A DNA stretch of 40,173 nt from Mageeibacillus sp. UBA5436 (GCA_002427545.1 DIRM01000043.1:15060-55232), one strand, 5' to 3'. Counted from the stretch's first letter, positions 8,612-16,587 are shown. Translations and numbers: made by a program. The notes: generated by a model from the letters alone, not told the origin.

Positions 8612-8634
8612 CCCAATAAGATTTTGGGGTTTTT
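8612..8634 (+). terminator. weak terminator after murT
   Basis: CCCAA (8612-8616) can pair with TTGGG (8624-8628), followed by GTTTTT. The stem is short, so this is a tentative call; the position, just after the murT stop, is appropriate. Confidence 0.35.
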
Positions 8635-8679
8635 AGAGATTCTATGATCGATTGGAAATTGAAGTATTAATAATTTAAT

Positions 8680-8739
8680 AAAAAACAAAAATCCAAACCT
8701 TTCAATAACAGATTCGTTCTATTTAGAATGGCTTGGATT
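8680..8739 (-). terminator. terminator of the tRNA-Arg gene
   Basis: On the minus strand the sequence AATCCAAGCC (from 8730-8739) pairs with GGTTTGGATT (from 8690-8699) with one G-U pair, followed by TTTGTTTTTT. It lies just past the CCA end of the tRNA. Confidence 0.65.
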
Positions 8740-8748
8740 ATTTGTGTT

Positions 8749-8823
8749 TGGCGCCTCAAACAGGAATCGAACCCGTATCAGCAGCTCCGGAAACTACTGT
8801 CATATCCATTAGACCATTGAGGC
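8749..8823 (-). tRNA. tRNA-Arg (anticodon CCG)
   Basis: A 75-base minus-strand tRNA. The acceptor stem GCCTCAA / TTGAGGC is perfect; the D arm is GTC...GAC; the anticodon stem GTAGT / GCTGC has two G-U pairs and encloses the loop TTCCGGA, whose anticodon CCG (complement at 8788-8790) reads CGG. The T arm has the usual GGTTCGATTCC core with a 5-bp stem. The discriminator is G and the CCA end is encoded in the gene. It has its own promoter and terminator, so it is transcribed alone against the flanking plus-strand genes. Confidence 0.95.
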
Positions 8824-8843
8824 AAATATTTTTTCTTTTTCAT

Positions 8844-8873
8844 ATGATAAATCATAATAGCTGAGCAGGTCAA
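8844..8873 (-). promoter_or_regulatory. promoter of tRNA-Arg
   Basis: Minus strand: -35 TTGACC (8868-8873), 18-base spacer, -10 TATCAT (8844-8849), about 20 bases before the 5' end of the tRNA. Each hexamer has one mismatch to consensus. Confidence 0.55.
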
Positions 8874-8972
8874 AGGCAATTTGTTTTTAAATAGAAGTTT
8901 TACTAGAATTCCTATTAATTTAAATTGTTCTGAAAATTAATGAGAGATTTATTTAAGATGATTTTCATGACA

Positions 8973-9001
8973 TTGAATAAAAACATAGATGAGAATATGA
9001 T
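8973..9001 (+). promoter_or_regulatory. promoter of hppA
   Basis: TTGAAT (8973-8978), 17-base spacer, TATGAT (8996-9001). It would give a leader of about 50 bases before the ATG at 9058. The rest of 8824-9057 shows no other gene and no riboswitch I recognise. Confidence 0.5.
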
Positions 9002-9057
9002 AGTAATAATTGTTAATTTTTTTTTGCAATCGAGAGATTAGAGATAGGGAGGCAAAA

Positions 9058-11172
9058 ATGGGAGTTTACATTGTTCTTGGTGTTGTTCTTATCACCATGA
9101 CTTATATTTTTTTCAATTATTACAAAATAAAAAGACTAGAAGAAGGCAATGAAGAAATGCAAGAAATGGCTCAAATCATTCGTGATGGGTCAAATACATT
9201 TTTGAAGACGGAATATAAAGCTATTGTCGTTGTTGTTCTATTATTGGCTTTAATTTTGTCACTATTTGTGGAAAAATCAAGTGGATTGACGCTTCTAATT
9301 GGGGCTGCGATGAGTAGTAGTGCCTGTATTATCGGTATGAAAAGTGCAACTTATGCAAATGTTCGTACGGCTAATACCGCCAAAAAAACTTTATCGGTTG
9401 GTGAAACAGTACGTGTTGCATTGCGTGGGGGAAGCATCAGCGGACTTTCAGTTCAGGCTTTTGGTGTTTTAGGCGTTGTACTTATTGTCATGATTGGTGG
9501 GGTTGACCCTAATGTGACTGGCACAGGCTTTTTAGCAAATTTAACATGTAATCCTGATGTTATGCGTATTTCAACCTATTCACTTGGTTGTTCAGTTGTT
9601 GCTATGTTTAATCGTGTAGCAGGCGGGAATTATACGAAAGCAGCAGATATTTCTTCTGATATTTTGGCTAAAATTCGTCATGATTTACCTGAAGATGATA
9701 GCCGTATTCCAAATGTGGTAGCCGATTTTATTGGTGATAATGTTAATGATATTGCTGGTAATTGCTCAGACCTATTGGAAAGTTTTGTTGCAACGATTTC
9801 AGCTACGATAATGATTGCGGTAACCATTTATGGTGGTGCTTCTTCGATCATAACGGAAGCAACTTTTCAAGCGACAACTTTATATCCAATCCTATTAGCT
9901 GGTGCTGGCTTATTAAGTTGTTTCTTTGGTATTGCAATATCACTAAGAATGAAACCTTCTAATAATCCATCAAGAGCACTTGATTTTTCAAATTGGCTTG
10001 CAGCAGGCTTAACTGTTATTTTGAGTTGTGGCATTGCTTATTTCTTATTTAAAGATGTCGCTCTATATGATAATTTCAAATTGGGTTGGGTAAGTCCTTG
10101 GCTGTCTTCAGTTATGGGAATTATTAGTGGAATCGCAATTGGTATTATTACAGAATATTATACAAGTACAGATTATAAACCAACGAGAGAATTGGCAGAG
10201 ATTGCTCATGAAGGTGAGGCATTTATCGTTACAAAGGGTGATGCTATTGGCTCGAGATCAACCTTATTGCCAATTTTAATTATAGGTATTTCATTATTTA
10301 TTTCAGGTAAATTAACTGGCACCTATGGTGTAGCTTTATCTTCATTAGGTATGCTCTCCTTTGTGGGTGTGACTGTTTCAATTGATGCTTTTGGTCCTAT
10401 TGCAGATAATGCTGGTGGTATTGCAGAATCTTGTCATTTGCAAGAAGAAGTTCGAACCATTACAGATAAACTGGATGCGGTTGGCAATACAACGGCAGCT
10501 ATAGGTAAAGGTTTTGCAATTGGTTCAGCTGCATTTGCAACCGTTTCATTAATTGTTGCTTATGTTGGTAACTATACTGCGGTAGGCGAAGAACCGGTTT
10601 TAAATATCGCTTCTTTTGTGGTAATTGCTGGTGGAATTATTGGTGGCGCTTTGATTGAATACTTTGCTGCTATTTTGACAGATAACACCATAGAATCTGC
10701 ACGCATGATGGCTGATGAAGGTGATGCTCAAATGTCAGTACCTGGCGTTTTGGAAGGAACCGTTAAGCCTGATTATAATAAAGCAATCCATACAGCAGCT
10801 AAACAAGCTTTACGTAAAATGTTAATGCCCTCACTTTTGGCTGTTGTAATTCCTGTTGTTGGAGGCTTTTTATTTGGCGTTGAATTTGTTGGTGGTATTT
10901 TAATTGGTGCAACCATTGTTGCTATTACACGTGCTATTTTCATGGGCAATTCTGGTGGCGCATTTGACAATGCTAAAAAATATATCGAAGCTGGGAGTAT
11001 TCCTGGCCAAGGAATAGGATCACCTGCTCATAAAGCTTCTGTTATAGGTGACACGGTTGGTGATACAAGAAAAGACGTTGTTGGAGTTGCTTTAGATATC
11101 TTTATTAAAACAATGTCTACAGTAGCGAATGTTTTAGCTCCAATCATTAGCAGATTTACTTTGATTAAATAA
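9058..11172 (+). CDS. hppA: membrane-bound pyrophosphatase, ion-pumping, K+-dependent type
   Basis: A 704-residue polytopic integral membrane enzyme (about 16 helices expected for the family) that couples PPi hydrolysis to Na+ and/or H+ export. Ala480 and Gly483 in GNTTAAIGKG mark the K+-dependent class; K+-independent pumps carry Lys at the first position. Substrate Asp residues are present in DNVNDIAGNCSD (227-238) and GDTVGDTRKD (664-673). The consensus is usually GDNVGDxAGMxADL, so Asn230 and Asn235 are unusual, as are TRKD and GGNYTKAAD in place of the common PFKD and GGIYTKAAD. The start at 9058 is fixed by AGGGAGG (9046-9052); an upstream in-frame start at 9010 lacks one. Pumped ion cannot be stated. 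A terminator follows. Confidence 0.93.
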   Translation: MGVYIVLGVVLITMTYIFFNYYKIKRLEEGNEEMQEMAQIIRDGSNTFLKTEYKAIVVVVLLLALILSLFVEKSSGLTLLIGAAMSSSACIIGMKSATYANVRTANTAKKTLSVGETVRVALRGGSISGLSVQAFGVLGVVLIVMIGGVDPNVTGTGFLANLTCNPDVMRISTYSLGCSVVAMFNRVAGGNYTKAADISSDILAKIRHDLPEDDSRIPNVVADFIGDNVNDIAGNCSDLLESFVATISATIMIAVTIYGGASSIITEATFQATTLYPILLAGAGLLSCFFGIAISLRMKPSNNPSRALDFSNWLAAGLTVILSCGIAYFLFKDVALYDNFKLGWVSPWLSSVMGIISGIAIGIITEYYTSTDYKPTRELAEIAHEGEAFIVTKGDAIGSRSTLLPILIIGISLFISGKLTGTYGVALSSLGMLSFVGVTVSIDAFGPIADNAGGIAESCHLQEEVRTITDKLDAVGNTTAAIGKGFAIGSAAFATVSLIVAYVGNYTAVGEEPVLNIASFVVIAGGIIGGALIEYFAAILTDNTIESARMMADEGDAQMSVPGVLEGTVKPDYNKAIHTAAKQALRKMLMPSLLAVVIPVVGGFLFGVEFVGGILIGATIVAITRAIFMGNSGGAFDNAKKYIEAGSIPGQGIGSPAHKASVIGDTVGDTRKDVVGVALDIFIKTMSTVANVLAPIISRFTLIK

Positions 11173-11194
11173 ATTTATTTTATATAAGAATATT

Positions 11195-11229
11195 AAGGAG
11201 TTGTTTTTAAATAAGGCAGCTCCTTTTTA
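11195..11229 (+). terminator. terminator of hppA
   Basis: AAGGAGTTG (11195-11203) pairs with CAGCTCCTT (11217-11225) with one G-U pair, followed by TTTATTT. The left arm happens to look like a ribosome binding site, but no start follows. Confidence 0.7.
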
Positions 11230-11320
11230 TTTGTAAAAAATTATAGAATTACTATTTAATTAAGAAATTTAGTATTATTATAAATCAAGACATCTCTTAA
11301 CAATAAGAAATGGAGAATTT

Positions 11321-11785
11321 ATGAATATTATATTAGTAAGACATGCCAAGGCTGAACAGAGTTTCAGTAAACCAGATATTCAGAGAGATTTAAATCCAAA
11401 CGGGAAAAAAGATATTCGCAAAAAAGCCCAAAGATTAACCGAAAAACTTGAAAAAGAAAATAAATTATATTGTTTTTCAAGTTCTGCTAATCGTGCTAGA
11501 CAAACAGCCGAAATTATCATCGAAGAATTAGAACAGCAATCTTTTCAAATAGAAAAAATTGAAGATTTAGGAATTTATCATGGTGATTTTACATTGGTTG
11601 AAAATGAACTATATAATTTTGAAAATAATGATACGCTTTTGATTGTCGGTCATCAGCCTACATTAAGTTTTTGGGCAAGGGAATGGAGTGACAATTATAT
11701 TTCATTTAGCACTGGCGACATGGCTTGCTTTAAAATTTTGTCTGAATCGCCATTAAAAGCGGAATTTCTTTGGAAAATCGAATGA
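11321..11785 (+). CDS. sixA: SixA-type phosphohistidine phosphatase
   Basis: A 154-residue histidine-phosphatase superfamily protein. The catalytic RH is at Arg7-His8 in LVRHAKAE, and the second catalytic His is in VGHQPTLSFW (about residue 112). The SSANRARQTAEI segment carries the conserved Arg. The short length and RHAKAE motif favour SixA over phosphoglycerate mutases. SixA removes phosphate from phosphohistidine proteins of the PTS or phosphorelay type; the actual target here is unknown. The ATG at 11321 has GGAG at 11312-11315. It stands after the hppA terminator and ahead of the CpXC gene, 113 bases away, possibly one transcript. Confidence 0.82.
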   Translation: MNIILVRHAKAEQSFSKPDIQRDLNPNGKKDIRKKAQRLTEKLEKENKLYCFSSSANRARQTAEIIIEELEQQSFQIEKIEDLGIYHGDFTLVENELYNFENNDTLLIVGHQPTLSFWAREWSDNYISFSTGDMACFKILSESPLKAEFLWKIE

Positions 11786-11898
11786 TAATTATTCTGTTTA
11801 TACTTGCTAAAAACAGAAGGTTAAACAAATGTGCAAGATAAACATGAATAAGTTAAAATAAAAGAAAAATTAATTAGATGAAAAATATTGGAGTAAAA

Positions 11899-12591
11899 AT
11901 GAATCCGGAAAAAATAAAATATACTTGTCCAGCCTGTAAAAAAGAAGTTGAAGTAGAAGCGTTTTCAAATATCAATGTGACCTTGAACCCCGAATTAAAA
12001 GAAAAATTATTTTCAGGTGAGCTATTCGTGCATGAATGCCCTTATTGTCAAGCTAAAAGTCAAGTGATGTATAGTTTTATCTATCATGATATGGTGAATA
12101 AAATACTCATTTCTTTTGGTGATGAAGCAGAACATGTAGAAGAATTAATACAAAATTTACAGTCAGAGTTGAGTGAAGAAGATTTTGATTTGAAACAATT
12201 TATGCAAGAATATCGGGTGAGATCAGTTAAAAACATAAATGATTTATTTGAAAAAATTTACTTATTTGAAGCTGAACTGGATGATCGAGTCATTGAATTA
12301 TGCAAATTGTTAATTTTAGATAATGCCAAAGAAGAAGATCTTCTTAAAGATGAAAAAATATTAGATATTCGTTATTTACCAAAAGAAATAATGCAATCAA
12401 AAGGGAATATTACAGATGATATTATAGGTATGAATATTTATTGTGAAGGTGATAAAGCTTTTATTCGTACAATTGAAATTCCTTTTTATGATCAAACCAA
12501 AAATCAAATTATTGACTTAGTAAGGGAAAAGAATCTAATGGATGATCTTGTTATTGATCAAAGCTGGGTAGAAAAAATATTATTAAAATGA
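11899..12591 (+). CDS. CpXC zinc-ribbon domain protein
   Basis: A 230-residue soluble protein. The N-terminus holds two CxxC pairs, CPAC and CPYC, about 40 residues apart with FSNINVTLNPELKEKL between them, the pattern of the CpXC domain (predicted zinc ribbon). The rest is acidic and mostly helical (about 75-140), then a short alpha/beta region. The function of CpXC proteins is not established. The ATG at 11899 is chosen over an in-frame ATG at 11878 because GGAG at 11890-11893 precedes it. It lies just upstream of the promoter for the rpmG operon, so it is likely not part of that operon. Confidence 0.8.
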   Translation: MNPEKIKYTCPACKKEVEVEAFSNINVTLNPELKEKLFSGELFVHECPYCQAKSQVMYSFIYHDMVNKILISFGDEAEHVEELIQNLQSELSEEDFDLKQFMQEYRVRSVKNINDLFEKIYLFEAELDDRVIELCKLLILDNAKEEDLLKDEKILDIRYLPKEIMQSKGNITDDIIGMNIYCEGDKAFIRTIEIPFYDQTKNQIIDLVREKNLMDDLVIDQSWVEKILLK

Positions 12592-12599
12592 GAAATCAC

Positions 12600-12628
12600 T
12601 TGACATCAGAAAAAACGAACGCTACAAT
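12600..12628 (+). promoter_or_regulatory. strong sigma-A promoter for rpmG-secE-nusG
   Basis: Consensus -35 TTGACA (12600-12605), exactly 17 bases, then -10 TACAAT (12623-12628). It is the best promoter in the window. The leader to the rpmG start is about 78 bases and includes a small GCCT / AGGC hairpin followed by seven T (about 12648-12657), too weak to call a terminator. Confidence 0.8.
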
Positions 12629-12712
12629 GATTTAGCTGCCTGGACAAGGCTTTTTTTAATTGCTTAAAATTAATCTAGGTAAGCGATTGTTAATAACATC
12701 GGAGGTAGAATT

Positions 12713-12877
12713 ATGGCCAGTCAAGGACCAAGAGATAAAATCACATTAGCATGTAAAGAATGTAAACAACGTAATTACGATACAAAGAAAAATAAAAAAA
12801 ATACACCGGATAAAATTGAGCTTCTTAAATATTGTCCTTTCTGCAAAAAACATACACTTCATGTAGAAACAAAATAA
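12713..12877 (+). CDS. rpmG: 50S ribosomal protein L33
   Basis: A 54-residue protein beginning MASQGPRDKITLACKECK and ending HTLHVETK. It carries two CxxC pairs (CKEC and CPFC), the zinc-binding form of L33. GGAGGT at 12701-12706 is seven bases from the ATG. It opens the operon with secE and nusG, the standard order in Firmicutes, directly behind a near-consensus promoter. Bacteria often keep a second, Cys-less L33 for zinc shortage; none is in this window. Confidence 0.95.
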   Translation: MASQGPRDKITLACKECKQRNYDTKKNKKNTPDKIELLKYCPFCKKHTLHVETK

Positions 12878-12922
12878 GAAATTATACTAAAATAATAGCT
12901 AAAGTTACAGGAAGGTTTTATT

Positions 12923-13285
12923 ATGGCTGCGGATAAAAAAGGCGATAAAAACAAAAAGAAAAAAGATGGATCCAAAAGCTTATGGAAAAGATTCAAGAAA
13001 TTCTTTTCTGATATTAAGGCGGAATTAAAACGCGTAACTTGGCCAGATAAAAAACGCTTAAAATCCAATACAGGAATTGTTCTTGTTATTGTTGTTATTT
13101 CAATCGTGATGATATTTATCTTTGATACAGCAATTACTTCAATATTTAATGCTACTGGCTTCTATGACTACAAGTCAAAATCGAATACAGAAACAACAGA
13201 AACGATTACAGAATCTCAAGCTGAAGAAACTAATAATGAAAACGCTACGGAATCATCTGTTGCAGACATAACTGAGACTGAATGA
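12923..13285 (+). CDS. secE: preprotein translocase subunit SecE with acidic C-terminal tail
   Basis: A 120-residue subunit of the SecYEG channel. It has a very basic N-terminus (residues 1-25, Lys-rich), the conserved amphipathic motif FFSDIKAELKRVTWPDKK, and one membrane helix (about residues 49-72). Typical single-helix SecE proteins are 60 to 80 residues. This one has about 40 extra residues after the helix, rich in Thr, Glu and Asn, which would lie outside the membrane. The frame runs cleanly into nusG, whose earliest ATG overlaps this stop, so the tail is not a frameshift artefact. A GGAAGG site precedes the ATG. Confidence 0.93.
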   Translation: MAADKKGDKNKKKKDGSKSLWKRFKKFFSDIKAELKRVTWPDKKRLKSNTGIVLVIVVISIVMIFIFDTAITSIFNATGFYDYKSKSNTETTETITESQAEETNNENATESSVADITETE

Positions 13286-13296
13286 GTGGTGATGAG

Positions 13297-13833
13297 ATGA
13301 GCGTTAATCAAGAACAAGAAGCTAAATGGTATGTTATTCATACGTATTCAGGCTATGAGAACAAGGTGAAAATTACCTTGGAAAAAGTAGTTGAAAATCG
13401 TGAATTACAAAACTTTATACAAGAAATTTCAATACCGACTGAACAAGTTGTCGAAATTAAAGAAGGCAAGAAAAAAGTTTCGGAAAAGAAATTATACCCA
13501 GGCTATGTATTGATTAAGATGATTTTAACTGATGATATTTGGTATATCGTTAGAAATACCAGAGGTGTAACTGGATTTGTTGGACCATCCAGCACAAAAC
13601 CAGTGCCATTAACCGATGAAGAATTAATGATTATGGGTCTCGAATCTGATTGGGAACCTATTGTCGATTATGGTGTTGGTGATTCGGTAAACATTATACA
13701 TGGACCATTTGATGGCTTTGTTGGTACAGTAGAAGAAATCAATACAGAAAAGAAAAAAGCAACGGTTTTAGTTTCTTTATTTGGTCGTGAGACACCTATT
13801 GAATTGGATTTAACACAAATATTAAGAATATAG
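13297..13833 (+). CDS. nusG: transcription termination/antitermination factor NusG
   Basis: A 178-residue NusG: the NGN domain begins AKWYVIHTYSGYENKV and binds RNA polymerase; the C-terminal KOW domain includes VNIIHGPFDGFVGTVEEI. Full normal length. Two starts are possible. The ATG at 13282 overlaps the secE stop but has no good ribosome site; the ATG at 13297 follows GGTGAT (13288-13293), which matches the 16S tail, and gives a more usual N-terminus. I prefer 13297, though translational coupling could use either. It lies in rpmG-secE-nusG and directly upstream of the L11-L1 genes. Confidence 0.93.
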   Translation: MSVNQEQEAKWYVIHTYSGYENKVKITLEKVVENRELQNFIQEISIPTEQVVEIKEGKKKVSEKKLYPGYVLIKMILTDDIWYIVRNTRGVTGFVGPSSTKPVPLTDEELMIMGLESDWEPIVDYGVGDSVNIIHGPFDGFVGTVEEINTEKKKATVLVSLFGRETPIELDLTQILRI

Positions 13834-13851
13834 TTCTTAATGCTTTTATTT

Positions 13852-13892
13852 ATTTAGACAATAATTGAATAAAAACTTGATTGGGTCTAAAT
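13852..13892 (+). other. inverted repeat in the nusG-rplK gap
   Basis: ATTTAGAC (13852-13859) pairs with GTCTAAAT (13885-13892). There is no T run after it, so it is not a clear terminator; it may be an RNA element in the 177-base gap before rplK. No sequence similarity to a known leader was recognised. Confidence 0.3.
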
Positions 13893-14010
13893 AAAAATAT
13901 AGAATACGGATTGTTTCAAAAAATTTATAAGCTTTATTTTTGCTCAAAGCAAAACTGCAAATAAATTTTCTGATCAAGATATATACACAAGAAATTGGGA
14001 GGTGGCCAGA

Positions 14011-14442
14011 ATGGCTAAAAAAGTTTTAACAATGGTTAAATTGCAGATTCCTGCAGGACAAGCAACGCCAGCACCACCGGTTGGACCAGCTCTTGGACAA
14101 CATGGATTGAATATTTCTCAATTCGTAAAAGAGTTCAATGAAAGAACACAAAAAGACATGGGTTTAATAATCCCTGTTGAAATTACAGTTTATGCTGATC
14201 GTTCATTCTCTTTTATTACCAAGACTCCACCGGCAGCAGTTTTACTCAAAAAAGCTGCAAATTTAAGTTTGGCTTCAGGAGAACCAAATCGCAAAAAAGT
14301 TGCGACTTTACCTTGGTCTGAATGCTTGAAAATCGCCGAAACAAAAATGCAAGACTTAAATGCATCCAGTGTAGAAAGCGGTGCCAGAATGGTAGCGGGT
14401 ACTGCTCGTTCAATGGGTATCGTTATCGATATGGATAAGTAA
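14011..14442 (+). CDS. rplK: 50S ribosomal protein L11
   Basis: A 143-residue L11, part of the GTPase-associated centre on 23S rRNA. It shows VKLQIPAGQATPAPPVGPAL and GLNISQFVKEFN in the N-terminal domain and the GTARSMGI segment in the RNA-binding C-terminal domain. The ATG at 14011 is used because GGGAGGT (13997-14003) precedes it; the in-frame GTG at 14002 overlaps that site. Eleven bases separate it from rplA, the usual L11-L1 pair. Confidence 0.97.
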   Translation: MAKKVLTMVKLQIPAGQATPAPPVGPALGQHGLNISQFVKEFNERTQKDMGLIIPVEITVYADRSFSFITKTPPAAVLLKKAANLSLASGEPNRKKVATLPWSECLKIAETKMQDLNASSVESGARMVAGTARSMGIVIDMDK

Positions 14443-14453
14443 AGGAGTGGAAC

Positions 14454-15146
14454 ATGGCTAAAAGAGGAAAAAGATATCAAGAAATTGTAGAAAAAATAGA
14501 TAAGACAAAAATCTATGAACCTACTGAAGCAATGGCTCTCCTAAAAGAAACAGCAACTGCAAAATTTGACGAAACCGTAGAAGTTCATCTACGTATGGGC
14601 GTTGACTCTAGACGTGCTGATCAACAAGTTAGAGGCGCTGTTGTCTTACCTAACGGTACTGGTCGTGAAGTAAAAGTTTTAGTTTTTGCTCAAGGACCAA
14701 AGGCTGATGAGGCTAAAGAAGCTGGAGCAGAATATATTGCTGATGAAGAAACCATTAATAAAATCAAAAATGACAATTGGTTAGATTTTGATGTTGTTAT
14801 TGCTAGCCCTGATATGATGGGTAAAGTTGGTCCTTTAGGTAGAATTTTGGGACCTCATGGTTTAATGCCAAACCCTAAAGCTGGCACAGTTACAATGGAT
14901 ATTGGACAAGCTGTTCGTGATGCTAAATCTGGTAAAATTGAATATCGTTTAGATCGTCAAAATATTATCCATGTACCAATTGGTAAAGCTTCTTTCACAG
15001 AAGAACAAATAGAACAAAACTTCAATACGTTATTAGATGCAGTTTATAAATCAAAGCCATCAGGTGCAAAGGGAACTTATATCAAAGCTTGTCATATTTC
15101 AACGACAATGGGCCCTAGCATTAAAGTTGATCCTAAATTAGCTTAA
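14454..15146 (+). CDS. rplA: 50S ribosomal protein L1
   Basis: A 230-residue L1, which forms the L1 stalk and is a translational repressor of the L11 operon in many bacteria. Conserved segments include MGVDSRRADQQVRG, the central GPLGRILGPHGLMPNPKAGT and the C-terminal SIKVDP. AAAGGAGTGG lies just before the ATG. It ends 223 bases before rplJ, and the gap holds the L10 leader. Confidence 0.97.
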   Translation: MAKRGKRYQEIVEKIDKTKIYEPTEAMALLKETATAKFDETVEVHLRMGVDSRRADQQVRGAVVLPNGTGREVKVLVFAQGPKADEAKEAGAEYIADEETINKIKNDNWLDFDVVIASPDMMGKVGPLGRILGPHGLMPNPKAGTVTMDIGQAVRDAKSGKIEYRLDRQNIIHVPIGKASFTEEQIEQNFNTLLDAVYKSKPSGAKGTYIKACHISTTMGPSIKVDPKLA

Positions 15147-15214
15147 GAATATAACGTTTAAGTTGATAAATGATAAAACCTATTATGTCGATTAAGGCAT
15201 AATCTAAAATGTAA

Positions 15215-15345
15215 ATATTACCTCAATACTTAAGACAGCTGGAGCGTTTTGCATAATAATTTCCAGCCGAGGTGGAATGTAGGTTTAAAATCTTTTCACG
15301 AGATTGAAAGACTTCCTACCCCCTCCGTTCTAGTTGAGGGGTACT
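15215..15345 (+). ncRNA. L10 leader (rplJL autoregulatory RNA)
   Basis: A structured leader ahead of rplJ that matches the Firmicutes L10 leader, which binds the L10-L12 complex. Core elements: AGACAGCTGG with GCTGG (15238-15242) paired to CCAGC (15263-15267); the CCGAGGTGGAATG segment after it; GTAGG (15279-15283) paired to CCTAC (15315-15319); an inner AATCT / AGATT hairpin (15289-15293 with 15301-15305). A final GC-rich hairpin, CCCCTC (15320-15325) with GAGGGG (15336-15341), could act as an attenuator, while CCTCAA (15221-15226) can pair with TTGAGG (15334-15339) as a competing structure. The outer ends are approximate. Confidence 0.85.
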
Positions 15346-15369
15346 TAAATATAAGAAGGAGGTATTTCA

Positions 15370-15960
15370 ATGCCAAGTCCAAAAATTTTGGAAAGTAAAA
15401 AGCAAGTAGTCAATAGCTTAGCAGATGAATTAAAAGGCGCTCAGTCTATTATTCTGAATGACTATATGGGTCTCTCTGTTGCTCAAGATACTGCATTACG
15501 TGCTGATTTTCGCAAAGCAGGTGTAACTTATCGCGTTGTCAAAAACACAGTTCTTTTACGTGCTTTTGAACAATTGGGTCTTACTGGTTTTGAAGAAGAA
15601 CTCAAAGGACCTACAGCGGTTGCATTTAGTGAAAACATTGTCTTAGCACCAAAATTGAGCAAAGAAGCTGCTGATAAGATCAAAAGCTTTGAGATCAAAG
15701 GCGGTGTAGTAGATGGTGCAAAAGCTAATCTCGATGAGATTCTTCAACTTGCAAGCATTCCTGATCAACAGACACTTTATGGTCAATTGGCTTTTGGTTT
15801 AATGTTCCCTATTACATCATTAGCAATGACTTTAAATGCTTTAGCTGAAAAAGCAGCTGAACAAGGTAAAGAAAATGTTGCAGATGTTGTTGTAGAGAAA
15901 ACTGAATCTGATGAAACTGCTGAAGTTGCAGAAGCTGAAGAAACAAAAACAGAAGAATAA
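15370..15960 (+). CDS. rplJ: 50S ribosomal protein L10
   Basis: A 196-residue L10, which anchors the L7/L12 dimers on the ribosome. N-terminal PSPKILESKKQVVNSLADEL and TYRVVKNTVLLRAF are typical rRNA-binding parts; the C-terminal helix binds L7/L12. A tail of about 25 residues, rich in Glu and Val/Ala, extends past the usual 165 to 175 residues, as in many clostridial L10 proteins. AAGGAGG (15355-15361) precedes the ATG. It follows the L10 leader, which should control it together with rplL. Confidence 0.96.
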   Translation: MPSPKILESKKQVVNSLADELKGAQSIILNDYMGLSVAQDTALRADFRKAGVTYRVVKNTVLLRAFEQLGLTGFEEELKGPTAVAFSENIVLAPKLSKEAADKIKSFEIKGGVVDGAKANLDEILQLASIPDQQTLYGQLAFGLMFPITSLAMTLNALAEKAAEQGKENVADVVVEKTESDETAEVAEAEETKTEE

Positions 15961-16056
15961 TAAAAGTGAAAACAGCAATTTTTAATAATGCTGGATTAAG
16001 ATTTTAAATAAGGCCAAAAGGCCGACATGATTAGTTATAAACGGAGGAATATTTAT

Positions 16057-16437
16057 ATGGCTAATGAAAAAATTACTCAAATTTTAGAAGATGTTAAATC
16101 TTTGAGTATTATCGAATTAAATGATTTAGTAAAATTAATTGAAGAAGAATTTGGCGTATCCGCAGCTGCTATGATGACTGTTAGCGCTGGAGCTGGTGCA
16201 GGTGCCGCTGCTGAAGAAGAAGAACAAACAGAATTTACTGTTATGCTCAAATCTGCTGGTGCTGCAAAAATTCAAGTTATCAAAGCTGTACGTGAATTGA
16301 CAGGCCTTGGCTTAAAAGAAGCAAAAGCTGTTGTCGACGAAGCTCCAAAAGCAGTTAAAGAAAATGTTTCTAAAGAAGAAGCTGATGCTGCTGTTGCAAA
16401 ATTAGAAGAAGCTGGTGCTGAAGTAGAAATTAAATAA
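16057..16437 (+). CDS. rplL: 50S ribosomal protein L7/L12
   Basis: A 126-residue stalk protein that recruits translation GTPases. The N-terminal dimer helix is ITQILEDVKSLSIIELNDLV, followed by an Ala/Gly-rich hinge and an acidic patch (AAAEEEEQTE), and the C-terminal domain has KIQVIKAVRELTGLGLKEAK. The ATG at 16057 follows ACGGAGGAAT (16041-16050); an in-frame ATG at 16027 lies before that site and is not used. A strong terminator follows instead of rpoB. Confidence 0.97.
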   Translation: MANEKITQILEDVKSLSIIELNDLVKLIEEEFGVSAAAMMTVSAGAGAGAAAEEEEQTEFTVMLKSAGAAKIQVIKAVRELTGLGLKEAKAVVDEAPKAVKENVSKEEADAAVAKLEEAGAEVEIK

Positions 16438-16476
16438 TTTCACTTCGAAATAATTAAATTATTTTAACTTTAAAAG

Positions 16477-16511
16477 TCTCTATGCTTGTATTTCTTGCAT
16501 AGAGATTTTTT
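16477..16511 (+). terminator. strong terminator after rplL
   Basis: A 9-bp perfect stem, TCTCTATGC (16477-16485) with GCATAGAGA (16497-16505), 11-base loop, then six T. It separates the ribosomal operon from serS. Confidence 0.85.
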
Positions 16512-16581
16512 GTTTAATTGAACGTAGATTATATTTAACCATTCTAAGATTGGGTGAGATGTTCAATTAAGTAAAATCGGT

Positions 16582-16587
16582 TATAAT
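16582..16587 (+). promoter_or_regulatory. possible -10 box for serS
   Basis: TATAAT at 16582-16587, with no convincing -35 at 16 to 18 bases upstream. The leader to serS would be about 63 bases; no T-box specifier or antiterminator is visible, and the space is too short for one. Confidence 0.35.

Noticed and set aside
8824..9057. possible fluoride or other riboswitch before hppA
   Set aside because: No conserved riboswitch motif can be found; the region fits tRNA and hppA promoters.
11792..11818. inverted repeat TTCTGTTT / AAACAGAA after sixA
   Set aside because: No T run follows and the stem is AT-rich, so it is not a convincing terminator.
12648..12657. small hairpin and T run in the rpmG leader, looking like an attenuator
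   Set aside because: The stem is only four base pairs, too weak to support termination.
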